Assembly (NCBI RefSeq): GCF_008693385.1
Contig: NZ_CP044067.1
Span: 620,001-684,000, forward strand
Source of the DNA: Cupriavidus pauculus
GTDB lineage: Bacteria > Pseudomonadota > Gammaproteobacteria > Burkholderiales > Burkholderiaceae
Direction: 5' to 3'
Length of the DNA: 64,000 nucleotides
The notes under the pieces were generated by a model. It had not been told where the DNA came from, ran no database searches, and saw nothing but the letters and a program-made list of their open reading frames with translations. The position numbers and the translations under genes were made by a program. This document shows positions 17,816 to 26,474 of this stretch, piece by piece. The first letter of the stretch is position 1, and the number at the start of each line of letters is the position of its first letter.

Positions 17816-18280
17816 CTAGCCGGCGCCGCGCTGCCGCAGCAATCCCCCGACGAGGTACACCACCACGAGCGCGTTGGCGACGGCGAGGCCGATATGCAGG
17901 ACCGTCGGGTGACGCACGGCCTCGTAGAACTCCACCGGAATATAGATGCCGCCCGACCACACGCCTATCCACTTGCCCCATGGCAGGTTGTGCCACAGTC
18001 CATAGGCTTCCGCGAACCGCATCAGCGCGTAGACCGCTGCGGAACCGCCGATCGCCCACAGCCGGCCGTCGGTCGGATGCGCCATCAGGGACAGAAAAAT
18101 GGTCGGATAACGGCTCGCCGGATTGACGTGGAGGCGTGCCACGATCTGCTCCGCGATGGCCTGCGCATCGCGATGCAGCAGGGCCACGATGCCGATGCCG
18201 GCGAGTATCACGAGCGCGCCCTTGGCGGCTTCGAACAGCGCGATGCCGCGCAGGCCCAGTGCGGAGGAGGCGTGTGCCAT
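17816..18280 (-). CDS. DUF2127-family membrane protein
   Basis: With the start at ATG 18280 the protein has 154 residues. It reads ALGLRGIALFEAAKGALVILAGIGIVALLHRDAQAIAEQIV, the characteristic opening of DUF2127, and later WGKWIGVWSGGIYIPVEFYEAVRHPT. Four hydrophobic segments suggest an inner membrane protein. The family's function is unknown. A longer frame reaches 18352, but it would run through the inverted repeat at 18293-18312. Confidence 0.8.
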   Translation of the reverse strand: MAHASSALGLRGIALFEAAKGALVILAGIGIVALLHRDAQAIAEQIVARLHVNPASRYPTIFLSLMAHPTDGRLWAIGGSAAVYALMRFAEAYGLWHNLPWGKWIGVWSGGIYIPVEFYEAVRHPTVLHIGLAVANALVVVYLVGGLLRQRGAG

Positions 18281-18292
18281 GGCGATGGGAAG

Positions 18293-18312
18293 AATGTCGA
18301 AAGGTCGACATT
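18293..18312. promoter_or_regulatory. Inverted repeat before the DUF2127 gene
   Basis: AATGTCGA and TCGACATT pair perfectly around AAGG, 13 bp upstream of the start at 18280. It could be an operator or a hairpin that masks the ribosome binding site; no good Shine-Dalgarno sequence is visible. Confidence 0.45.
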
Positions 18313-18358
18313 GTGCAACATCCGCGACATCTGCATCACCACAACCTGTCACCAGAAC

Positions 18359-18778
18359 CTATCGCCGCGACTCCCGCTCCACGATCGGCCCGTCGGCATC
18401 GATGCCGCCGCCCGACTCGATCGCGCCATCGACGGTGATGGGCCCATCCACCTGCAGGTCGCCATGCACGATCATCGTGCCGTGGATCGTCACCGGGCCG
18501 TTGAACTCCTTGTACAGCGTGCGATGCGGCGGGCGCGGATAGCCGCCGCCGGGCGTGGCCAGCCAGCCCGCGGTGATCGGACCGCTCGCGTGCACGTTGC
18601 CGTCCACGCTCAGGTTGCCGTGTACCGTCACCGGCCCGCGCACGCGCGCGGAGCCTCCCACCGCAATCGAGCCCGCAACGGTCGGTTGCGCGATCGCCGT
18701 TGCCGTCATGGCGAGGGTGACGAAGGCAACGAGAGCGACGGACGCGACGCCCCATGCCATCCAGTGCTTTTGCCGCAT
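18359..18778 (-). CDS. Exported bactofilin-like repeat protein, hypothetical
   Basis: The gene starts at ATG 18778 after GGGAGGGCGCAGC and encodes 139 residues. A signal peptide or anchor (WMAWGVASVALVAFVTLAMTATAIA) is followed by repeated short beta-strand units: SIAVGGSARVRGPVTVHG, NLSVDGNVHASGPITAG, GPVTIHGTMIVHG, DLQVDGPITVDG and AIESGGGIDADG. The period of about six residues and the Gly-Pro-hydrophobic pattern resemble the beta-solenoid of bactofilins and polymer-forming proteins, but here in an exported protein. I do not recognise a named family. It may form a small periplasmic or surface scaffold. Confidence 0.7.
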   Translation of the reverse strand: MRQKHWMAWGVASVALVAFVTLAMTATAIAQPTVAGSIAVGGSARVRGPVTVHGNLSVDGNVHASGPITAGWLATPGGGYPRPPHRTLYKEFNGPVTIHGTMIVHGDLQVDGPITVDGAIESGGGIDADGPIVERESRR

Positions 18779-18800
18779 GCTGCGCCCTCCCAAAACGAAA

Positions 18801-18845
18801 CTGGCGCGATGCTTCCAGTCTAGTGCTCTGGAAGCATCGCGCCAG
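18801..18845 (-). terminator. Strong terminator of the RND pump operon
   Basis: Two perfect 18-bp arms (18801-18818, CTGGCGCGATGCTTCCAG; 18828-18845) surround a 9-base loop. In the minus direction the stem is followed by TTTCGTTTTGG. It lies 33 bp past the stop of the outer membrane factor gene at 18878, ending the pump operon. Confidence 0.85.
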
Positions 18846-18877
18846 CAAGGCGAGTGCAACGGTTCGTAACGCCGCGC

Positions 18878-20395
18878 TTAGTTGGATGCGGTCGTCTTCA
18901 CCTTGGCACCGTCGTTCGAGGCGACCGCCTCCTGCAACGGTCCCCAGCCACCGCCAAGGCTACGCACCAGCGACACCGTCGCCGACGCACGCAGCCCCGC
19001 CACCGTATTCGCATCGCGCTGCGACTGCAGCACCGTGCGATCGGCGTCGATCACGGTCAGGTAATCGACCGCACCCGCGTCATAGCGGCTGCGCGAAATA
19101 CGCTGCGCGCGCTTGGCGCCGGCGATGGCGGTGTCCAGCGCCGCGTTCTGCTGGCTCAGCCAGCGCACGTCGGCCAGGCTGTCCTCGACCTCGCGGAACG
19201 CGGTCAGCACGGTCTGGCGATACGTGGCGACCGATTCCTCGTGCGCCGCGCGCGCACCGGCCAGGTTCGCGCTATTGCGGCCACCGTCGAACACGGTCTG
19301 CGCCAGCGTCGAACCCACGAGCGGCCCGATTGCCCACGCACGCGACGAGTACTTGAACAGATCGGCGAAGTTCGACGACTCGAAGCCGAAGAACGCGGAC
19401 AGCGAGATGCGCGGGAAGAACGCGGCGCGCGCCACGCCGATACGCGCGTTGGCGGCAGCCATCTGACGCTCGGCCTGCGCGATGTCGGGACGACGCTCGA
19501 GCAGTTCGGACGGCAGACCGGCCGGCACCGACAGCGGCGTCAGCTGGAGCGGGCGCGGCGTCAGCGCGAACTGGGCGGGCGCGAGGCCCGTCAGCACGGC
19601 CAGGCCATGCTCCTGGTTCGCGCGGCGACGCTCGGTCGCGGCCAGATCGGCGCGCGCGGTACCGAGTTCGGCCTCGGCACGGGCCGGGTCGAGATCGGTG
19701 GTTTCGCCCGCCTCATACCGCTTGCGCAGCAGCGACAACGCATCCTCGCGGAGCTTGATGGTGGCCTGCAGGATCTCGCGATCGCTGTCGAGCGTGCGCA
19801 GGTTGAAGTAGGCCTGCGCCACGTCCGCCTGCAGCGCAAGCTGCACCGAGCGGAACAGGTCGTCGGCCGCTTCGCCGTCGGCACGTGCCGCCGCCACGTT
19901 GCTGGCCACGCGACCGAACAGATCGAGCTCGTAGCTGGCAATCGCACGGGCGCGCACCAGGGTCTGGATCGGCGGCGTGGCGCCGGTACCCAGATAGCTC
20001 ACCGAGGCCGCCGAATACTGCGTGCGGGTCGGATCGATGCCGACGCTGAGCTGCGGGTACAGGTCCGCTTCGGTCGCACCGGTGATCGCGCGCGCCTGCT
20101 TCACGCGCGCGGCCGCCGCCGCGAGGTCCTGGTTGCTGGAGTTGGCGGCATCGACCAGACGATTGAGGTCGTCGTCGCCGAACACCTTCCACCACTCCCC
20201 GCGCGCCTGGCCATCGGCCGGCGTCGCGGTCTTCCACTGGATGCCTTCGGCCTGCGCGGCCTCGGCTTCCTTGAACGTTGCCGCGGTGGCCGTCTCCGGC
20301 ACCTTGTACGTCGGCGCCAGCGAGCAGCCCGCCAGCACCAGCGCGGCGGCCAGCGTGGCCAGGCGGGGCAACTGGTTGGTCAGTTGGGCAATCAT
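18878..20395 (-). CDS. oprC: Outer membrane efflux lipoprotein, OprN/OprC/OpcM type
   Basis: This 505-residue NodT-type outer membrane factor forms the exit duct of the pump. It begins with a lipoprotein signal (LATLAAALVLAGCSLAPTYKVPE; lipobox Cys 24). Two OEP repeats follow, including WWKVFGDDDLNRLVDAANSSNQDL and RYDAGAVDYLTVIDADRTVL. It lies 30 bp after the RND pump gene in the same direction. The symbol is assigned by synteny with bpeEF-oprC of Burkholderia and is not proved. Confidence 0.88.
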   Translation of the reverse strand: MIAQLTNQLPRLATLAAALVLAGCSLAPTYKVPETATAATFKEAEAAQAEGIQWKTATPADGQARGEWWKVFGDDDLNRLVDAANSSNQDLAAAAARVKQARAITGATEADLYPQLSVGIDPTRTQYSAASVSYLGTGATPPIQTLVRARAIASYELDLFGRVASNVAAARADGEAADDLFRSVQLALQADVAQAYFNLRTLDSDREILQATIKLREDALSLLRKRYEAGETTDLDPARAEAELGTARADLAATERRRANQEHGLAVLTGLAPAQFALTPRPLQLTPLSVPAGLPSELLERRPDIAQAERQMAAANARIGVARAAFFPRISLSAFFGFESSNFADLFKYSSRAWAIGPLVGSTLAQTVFDGGRNSANLAGARAAHEESVATYRQTVLTAFREVEDSLADVRWLSQQNAALDTAIAGAKRAQRISRSRYDAGAVDYLTVIDADRTVLQSQRDANTVAGLRASATVSLVRSLGGGWGPLQEAVASNDGAKVKTTASN

Positions 20396-20425
20396 GGTTG
20401 TTCTCTCGTTTGGATTCTTGTCATG

Positions 20426-23400
20426 TCACTCGGCCGAAGCGATCGCTTCCGATGCGCCGCCCTTGTGGGCAGCCGCTTCGCGGCGCTCGCGGCGCGTGGC
20501 CAGCAGGCGCAGCGACACGTAGAACACCGGCGTCAGGAACAGGCCGAAGAACGTCACGCCGAGCATGCCCGCGAACACCGCCACACCCATCGCATGACGC
20601 ATTTCCGCGCCGGCGCCGGTGGAGACCACGAGCGGCACCACACCCATGATGAACGCGAACGACGTCATCAGAATCGGGCGCAGACGCAGGCGGCTGGCTT
20701 CGATGGCGGCCTGGACCACGGTACGGCCGTGATGCTCGAGCTCCCGTGCGAACTCCACGATCAGGATCGCGTTCTTCGCTGACAGCCCCACAAGCACGAT
20801 GAAGCCGATCTGCGTGAAGATGTTGTTGTCGCCACGGGTCAGCCACACACCGGTCATGGCGGCGAGCAGGCTCATCGGCACGATCAGGATCACCGCGAGC
20901 GGCATCGTCAGGCTTTCATACTGCGCGGCCAGCACCAGGAACACGAGCAGCACGCACAGCGGGAAGATCCAGATGCCCGCATTGCCGGCCAGGATGTCCT
21001 GGTACGTCAGGTCGGTCCACTCGAACTTGATCCCCTTCGGCAGCGTTTCCGCGGCCACGCGTTCCACGGCAGCCTGCGCCTGGCCCGACGAGAAGCCCGG
21101 AGCCGGACCGCCGTTGATGTCGGCGGCGGTGAACGCGTTGTAGCGCACCACGCTATCCGGACCGAAGCCCTGCTTCACCTTGACCAGCGACGACAGCGGC
21201 ACCATCTCGCCCGACTGGTTGCGGACCTTCAGCTGCAGGATGTCCTCGGCGTGCGCGCGGAACTGCGCATCCGCCTGCACCTTCACCTGATACGTACGGC
21301 CGAACTTGTTGAAGTCGTTCGCATAGGTCGAGCCCAGGTACGTCTGCAGCGTGTCGAACACGTCCGTCACGGGCACGCCCAGCTGCTTGGCCTTCACGCG
21401 ATCCAGCTGAACGTCGAGCTGCGGCACGTTGATCTGGTAGTTGGAGAACAGACCAGCGAGCTCCGGCGTGGCGCGAGCCTTGCCGAGGAACGCATTGGTC
21501 GCGTCGAACAGCGCGTCGTAACCGAGCGCCTGACGGTCCTCGATCATCATCTTGAAACCACCGATCGTACCGAGGCCCTGCACCGGCGGCGGCGGGAACA
21601 CGGCGATAAACGCGTCCTGGATGCCGGCACCGTACTTCTGGTTCAGCGCGGCGGCAATGGCGTCACCCGACAGGTCCTTCGACTTGCGCTCGTCGAACGG
21701 CTTCAGCGTCGCGAACACGATGCCCTGGCTCGGGCTGTTCACGAAACCGTTGATCGACAGGCCCGGGAAGGCCACGGCCGATTCCACGCCCGGTTGCTTG
21801 AGCGCGATCTCCGACATGCGGCGGATCACGTCCTCGGTGCGGTCCAGCGTCGCGCCGTCAGGCAGCTTGGCGAAGCTCACCAGATACTGCTTGTCCTGCG
21901 CGGGAACGAAGCCCTTCGGCACCATCTGGAAAATGCCCCAGGTGGCGACCAGCAGCACCGCGTAGACGCCGAACACGGCGGTCTTGCGGCCGATCACACC
22001 GGTCACGCCCTTGCCGTAGTTCTCGCTGCTGCGATGGAAGAAGCGGTTGAAGCGCTTGAAGAAGCCGCCCAGCACGCGATCCATCGCACGCGTCAGCCAG
22101 TCCTTCGGTGCATCGTGGCCTCGCAGCAGCAGCGCGGACAGGGCCGGCGACAGCGTCAGCGAGTTGAAGGCCGAGATGATCGTCGAGATGGAGATCGTCA
22201 GCGCGAACTGTTTGTAGAACTGGCCGGTCAGGCCCGTCATGAAGCCCAGCGGCACGAACACCGCGCACAGCGTCAGCGCGATCGCGATGATCGGGCCGCT
22301 CACTTCGCGCATGGCCTTGTATGTGGCTTCCTTCGGCGGTAATCCTTCCTCGATGTTCCGCTCGACGTTTTCCACCACCACGATCGCATCGTCCACCACG
22401 ATACCGATGGCCAGCACGAGGCCGAACAGCGACAGCGCGTTGATGGAGAAGCCAAACGCATGCATCAGGCCGAACGTACCGACGATCGACACCGGCACCG
22501 CCAGCAGCGGGATGATCGATGCGCGCCACGTCTGCAGGAACAGGATCACCACGAGCACCACGAGCGCAATCGCCTCGAACAGCGTATGCACCACGGCCTC
22601 GATACTGTGACGCACGAACTGCGTCGGGTCATACACGATGCTGTAGTCCACGCCATCGGGGAAGCCTTCCTTCAGCTCCTCCATGGTCTTGCGGACGTCG
22701 TCCGAGATCTGGATCGCGTTGGAGCCCGGCGACTGGAAGATCGGCAGCGCCACGGCGGACTTGTTGTCCAGCAGCGAGCGCAGCGCATATTCCGACGCGC
22801 CGAGTTCGATGCGCGCGATGTCCTTCAGGTACGTGACCGCGCCATCGGGCGAGCTCTTGACGACGATGTCGCCAAACTCCTCGACGGTCTGCAGGCGGCC
22901 CTGCGCGTTCACCGACAGTTGCAGGTCGGTACCCGGCAGCGACGGCGACTGGCCGATCACGCCGGCCGCCACCTGCACGTTCTGCTCGCGGATCGCGCGC
23001 ACCACGTCGGAGGCGGACAGCTGACGCTCGGCAATCTTCTCCGGGTTCAGCCAGACGCGCATCGAGTAGTCACCCGAACCGAACATCTGCACCTGGCCGA
23101 CGCCCTGGATCCGCGCGAGGCGGTCCTTGACGTTGATCAGCGCGTAGTTGCGCAGGTACGTCATGTCGTAGCGGTCGTTCGGCGACACCAGGTGGACCAC
23201 CATGGTGAGGTCGGGCGAGCTCTTGACGGTCGTGATACCCAGACGGCGCACGTCCTCGGGCAGACGCGGCTCGGCTTGCGCCACCCGGTTCTGCACGAGC
23301 ACCTGTGCCTTGTCGGGATCGGTGCCGAGCTTGAACGTCACGGTCAGCGTCAGCGAACCGTCGCTGTTGGCCTGCGAGTTCATGTACAGCATGTCCTCGA

Positions 23401-23620
23401 CGCCGTTGATCTGCTCTTCCAGCGGCGTGGCCACCGTTTCGGCGATCACCTTCGGGTTGGCGCCCGGGAACTGCGCGCGCACAACGACCGACGGCGGTAC
23501 CACTTCCGGGTACTCCGAGATCGGTAGCTTGAACATCGAGATGGCGCCGATCAGGAAGATCAGCACCGACAGCACGCCCGCAAAAATCGGGCGATCGATA
23601 AAGAATTTCGAGAGATTCAT
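20426..23620 (-). CDS. bpeF: RND multidrug efflux pump, MexF/BpeF/CeoB type
   Basis: This 1064-residue HAE1-family inner membrane transporter exports drugs such as chloramphenicol, trimethoprim and fluoroquinolones in characterised relatives. The start MNLSKFFIDRPIFAGVLSVLIFLIGAISMFKLPISEYPEV is typical of MexF. The proton-relay Asp pair lies in the TM4 segment GIVVDDAIVVVENVERNIEEG. Twelve transmembrane segments and two large periplasmic loops are visible. The order llpE-like, adaptor, pump, outer membrane factor, with a divergent LysR gene, matches bpeT-llpE-bpeEF-oprC and ceoR-llpE-ceoAB-opcM. The substrate range here is unknown. Confidence 0.9.
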   Translation of the reverse strand: MNLSKFFIDRPIFAGVLSVLIFLIGAISMFKLPISEYPEVVPPSVVVRAQFPGANPKVIAETVATPLEEQINGVEDMLYMNSQANSDGSLTLTVTFKLGTDPDKAQVLVQNRVAQAEPRLPEDVRRLGITTVKSSPDLTMVVHLVSPNDRYDMTYLRNYALINVKDRLARIQGVGQVQMFGSGDYSMRVWLNPEKIAERQLSASDVVRAIREQNVQVAAGVIGQSPSLPGTDLQLSVNAQGRLQTVEEFGDIVVKSSPDGAVTYLKDIARIELGASEYALRSLLDNKSAVALPIFQSPGSNAIQISDDVRKTMEELKEGFPDGVDYSIVYDPTQFVRHSIEAVVHTLFEAIALVVLVVILFLQTWRASIIPLLAVPVSIVGTFGLMHAFGFSINALSLFGLVLAIGIVVDDAIVVVENVERNIEEGLPPKEATYKAMREVSGPIIAIALTLCAVFVPLGFMTGLTGQFYKQFALTISISTIISAFNSLTLSPALSALLLRGHDAPKDWLTRAMDRVLGGFFKRFNRFFHRSSENYGKGVTGVIGRKTAVFGVYAVLLVATWGIFQMVPKGFVPAQDKQYLVSFAKLPDGATLDRTEDVIRRMSEIALKQPGVESAVAFPGLSINGFVNSPSQGIVFATLKPFDERKSKDLSGDAIAAALNQKYGAGIQDAFIAVFPPPPVQGLGTIGGFKMMIEDRQALGYDALFDATNAFLGKARATPELAGLFSNYQINVPQLDVQLDRVKAKQLGVPVTDVFDTLQTYLGSTYANDFNKFGRTYQVKVQADAQFRAHAEDILQLKVRNQSGEMVPLSSLVKVKQGFGPDSVVRYNAFTAADINGGPAPGFSSGQAQAAVERVAAETLPKGIKFEWTDLTYQDILAGNAGIWIFPLCVLLVFLVLAAQYESLTMPLAVILIVPMSLLAAMTGVWLTRGDNNIFTQIGFIVLVGLSAKNAILIVEFARELEHHGRTVVQAAIEASRLRLRPILMTSFAFIMGVVPLVVSTGAGAEMRHAMGVAVFAGMLGVTFFGLFLTPVFYVSLRLLATRRERREAAAHKGGASEAIASAE

Positions 23621-23721
23621 CTTGGTCTCGGCGAAAGCGCTTCCCCCTGGCAGTCCGCCTGGGCGGACGCCATCGACAACACGGGAAGTTCTGGTCTACG
23701 TGGGCTCTGGCGGGAAAGCGC

Positions 23722-24996
23722 TTAGCTCACCGGTTTTGCCGCGGGCTTCTCGTTGCCACCGACAACCTGCTCGGCAGCCTTGTCGGCCTGCTCCGCCTGC
23801 TTCGGTGCATTCGCATTAGCCTTTGGCTGGAGTTCGCTGCGGAATGCCATATCGACAACCTTCGGGGCGACGGTATCGCCCGGACGCACGCGCTGCAGGC
23901 CGTTCACGACGATGTTCTCGCCGGGGGTCAGGCCCTTGCGGATCACGCGCAGCCCGTCGTACGACGGTCCGAGGTCCACCTCGCGGTAGCCGAGCTTGTT
24001 GTCCTTGCCGACCACCAGCACGAACTTCTTGCCCTGATCGGTGCCCACGGCGCGATCGTTGATCAGCACGGCCGGATGCGGCGTGCCGCCACCGAGCTTG
24101 ACCTTCGCGTACAGGCCCGGCAGCAGGCGGCCATCGTCGTTGTTGAAGACGGCGCGCATGCGGATGGTGCCGCTACGCGTATCCAGGCGGTTGTCCACCC
24201 ACTGCACCTTGCCTTCGCGCGGGTTGCCGTCTTCGTCGGCCAGACCCAGGAAGACCGGCAGATCCTTCTTGCCGCCGCCCGCGCCCGGCGCCGTGAAGCG
24301 CAGATAGCTCTGCTCGTCCACGTCGAAGCTCGCGTAGATCGGCGAGACCGACACCACCGTCGTCAGCGCCGGCGACGACGCGCCTGCCGCCACGAGGTTG
24401 CCCACCGTGATTTCCGCCTTCGACACACGCCCCGCCACCGGCGCGACGATGCGCGTGTAGCTGAGGTTCAGCCGCGCGGACTCGAGCGCCGCCTGCGCGC
24501 CGCGTACGTCGGCACCGGTTTCGCTGGCCGTATTGATGCGCTCGTCGTATTCGCGCTTGGAAATCGCGTTGTCGTCCAGCAGGCGCTGCGCACGTGCCTT
24601 CTCGGTCTGCGCATGCGAGGCGCGAACCTGCGCGGCGGCCAGTGCCGCTTCCGCGCGCGCCACTTCGGCGGCGTACGGACGCGGGTCGATCGTAAAGAGC
24701 GGGTCGCCCTTCTTCACGATCGCGCCTTCGCGGAAATGCACGGTGTCGATGGTGCCGGAGACGCGCGGACGAATCTCCACGCGATCGACGGCCTCCATGC
24801 GGCCCGAGAACTCATCCCATTCCGTGATCGTCTTGCCGACCACGGCGGCGACTTCCACGGCTGGTGCCGGCGGGGTTGCTGTGTTGGCCTGCGCTTCGCC
24901 CCCATGCCACGGACGCAGGACCGAGGTTGCCACGCCAATACCGAGAACCGCCACGATGGCAACGGCAATCAGCGTGCGTCGAGACTGGTGATTCAT
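23722..24996 (-). CDS. bpeE: RND periplasmic adaptor, MexE/BpeE/CeoA type
   Basis: This 424-residue membrane fusion protein starts at ATG 24996, giving the N-terminal anchor TLIAVAIVAVLGIGVATSVL. The lipoyl/hairpin part includes EFSGRMEAVDRVEIRPRVSGTIDTVHFREGAIVKKGDPLFTIDPRPY and a long coiled-coil hairpin. The C-terminal barrel ends with a Lys/Ala/Gln-rich tail from about residue 388. It bridges the RND pump and the outer membrane factor. A 101-bp gap separates it from the pump gene. Confidence 0.9.
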   Translation of the reverse strand: MNHQSRRTLIAVAIVAVLGIGVATSVLRPWHGGEAQANTATPPAPAVEVAAVVGKTITEWDEFSGRMEAVDRVEIRPRVSGTIDTVHFREGAIVKKGDPLFTIDPRPYAAEVARAEAALAAAQVRASHAQTEKARAQRLLDDNAISKREYDERINTASETGADVRGAQAALESARLNLSYTRIVAPVAGRVSKAEITVGNLVAAGASSPALTTVVSVSPIYASFDVDEQSYLRFTAPGAGGGKKDLPVFLGLADEDGNPREGKVQWVDNRLDTRSGTIRMRAVFNNDDGRLLPGLYAKVKLGGGTPHPAVLINDRAVGTDQGKKFVLVVGKDNKLGYREVDLGPSYDGLRVIRKGLTPGENIVVNGLQRVRPGDTVAPKVVDMAFRSELQPKANANAPKQAEQADKAAEQVVGGNEKPAAKPVS

Positions 24997-25199
24997 GTTT
25001 TCTTCACTCCGTGTTTCTGTCGGGTTTTCTTCAACTGAAAGCAAAAAATGGCCGAACGCTTCCCGCCGGGTCCGAAGGCCCGGAAAAAAGGGGGGATACC
25101 GTGTGTACGTCGCAGGACCCGGCCGAACAGCCGCGCCTATGCCGCTACCTTTACGGCGATTGCCAGCATGAAAGACTGCTGGCCTCTAATCCGGTCGCT

Positions 25200-26150
25200 C
25201 TATGCGCCGGACCGGCGTTCGGGCCGGGATGAGGCGTCGTCGCCCTGCGCAAAACACGCGCGCAGGAATCGCGCACCTTCGTTGACCCATGCCTGGCAAC
25301 TCTCATGGGACTGTTCCACCCCGTCGCCACAGGCGCCGGGCATGATCATGGTCTCGGCCGGCACTCCGGCCTTGCGCAGGCGCTCGGCGAACGCTTCGCC
25401 CTCCGCCCGCAATGCATCCAGTTCGGCCACCTGCACGAGCGCCGGGGGAAGTCCGCCCAGCCTCGAAGCCAGCGCCGGCGCGGCATACGGGTGCACGCTA
25501 TCCGCCGGCGTCGGCAGGTAGTCTCGATAATTGCACGCTAATTGCTGCAACATTTCCATCGACACACGGCGAGGACCGGCCGTGCACGATGCATGCTGCA
25601 GGCATGGGTCCGTCACCGGTCGAATCAGCCATTGACCCGCCGGTTGCGGCAATCCCCGATCGCGCAGCATCTGCGACAGCGCGATCGCCAGGTTGCCCCC
25701 GGCTTCTTCTCCAACGACTGCAAAGCGCGACTTGTCTACCTTCAGGCGCCGTGCGTGCTTGAGCACCCACGCCACCGTATTCACGGCATCTTCCGGCGCG
25801 GCCGGAAACGGATGGTCGGGCGCCAGCGAATAGCTCGGCGTCACCACCACGGCGGGCACCGTGCTGGCCAGATCCGCCGCCAGCTCGCATGCCGCCTCGC
25901 AATCGCTCTGCACGAAACCGCCCGCATGGAGGTACACGAGCCAGGGCAGCAGTCCGCTGCTCGCCTGCGCGCCGCCCGGGGCATATCCCGGAGGGTAACT
26001 CACCCATACGGAGATCGTACGTTCACCGCTCACCACCTCATGCTGCGCGACCCGCGCCCCTGCCTTGATCGTCTTTCCGCCCGACTTGCCGGGTTCCTTC
26101 CCTTGTTCCACAAGGGCTACCGGTTGGGTCGAGCTGATTGTCTTGGACAT
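25200..26150 (-). CDS. llpE: LlpE-like alpha/beta hydrolase with a degenerate active site
   Basis: The 316-residue protein (start ATG 26150; GTG 26177 is an alternative) has the hormone-sensitive-lipase-type alpha/beta hydrolase fold: LVYLHAGGFVQSDCEAACELA, VVVTPSYSLAPDHPFPAAPEDA and ALVQVAELDALRAEGEAFAERL. The oxyanion motif HGGG is changed to HAGG (75-78), and the nucleophile motif GDSAGG reads GEEAGG (147-152), so the catalytic Ser is replaced by Glu. The known order in Burkholderia is lysR-llpE-adaptor-pump-OMF, and llpE is co-transcribed with the pump there; its role is unclear. The protein is probably not an ordinary esterase. Confidence 0.8.
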   Translation of the reverse strand: MSKTISSTQPVALVEQGKEPGKSGGKTIKAGARVAQHEVVSGERTISVWVSYPPGYAPGGAQASSGLLPWLVYLHAGGFVQSDCEAACELAADLASTVPAVVVTPSYSLAPDHPFPAAPEDAVNTVAWVLKHARRLKVDKSRFAVVGEEAGGNLAIALSQMLRDRGLPQPAGQWLIRPVTDPCLQHASCTAGPRRVSMEMLQQLACNYRDYLPTPADSVHPYAAPALASRLGGLPPALVQVAELDALRAEGEAFAERLRKAGVPAETMIMPGACGDGVEQSHESCQAWVNEGARFLRACFAQGDDASSRPERRSGA

Positions 26151-26474
26151 TTGGCTGGTGCCGCGGCGTGCGTCCACGGGCGGCGATCATGTGTTGCGAT
26201 GCAACGAATTATGGTGATTGTCGGGGATGGGATAAAGCAAGAGATTGCCAACGCACTGTTTCTGAGGTGGAATAATCGGCGGATCATCGTGATAGGGGCA
26301 CCTTTCCGGTGCCTTCGCGCCATCAATGCGGCCTGGAGCGCGCCAATCGGTACCCATTCCCTTGAAAAGGACGGCCTAAATGTGATTCACTGCCGTGCTT
26401 TCCAGCGCCGATCATCCAAAGACAGGGCTCCGCCACGGCCCGCCGCAGGGAAGTCACACGGGGGAAGCAACACC
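26151..26474. promoter_or_regulatory. Divergent promoter region of the efflux operon and its LysR gene
   Basis: This 324-bp region lies between the llpE-like gene and the LysR gene and should hold both promoters. It is less GC-rich than its surroundings. A small inverted repeat GTTGC-GAT-GCAAC (26193-26205) lies 43 bp before the llpE start and is a candidate regulator site. I see no convincing gene in it. Confidence 0.5.
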
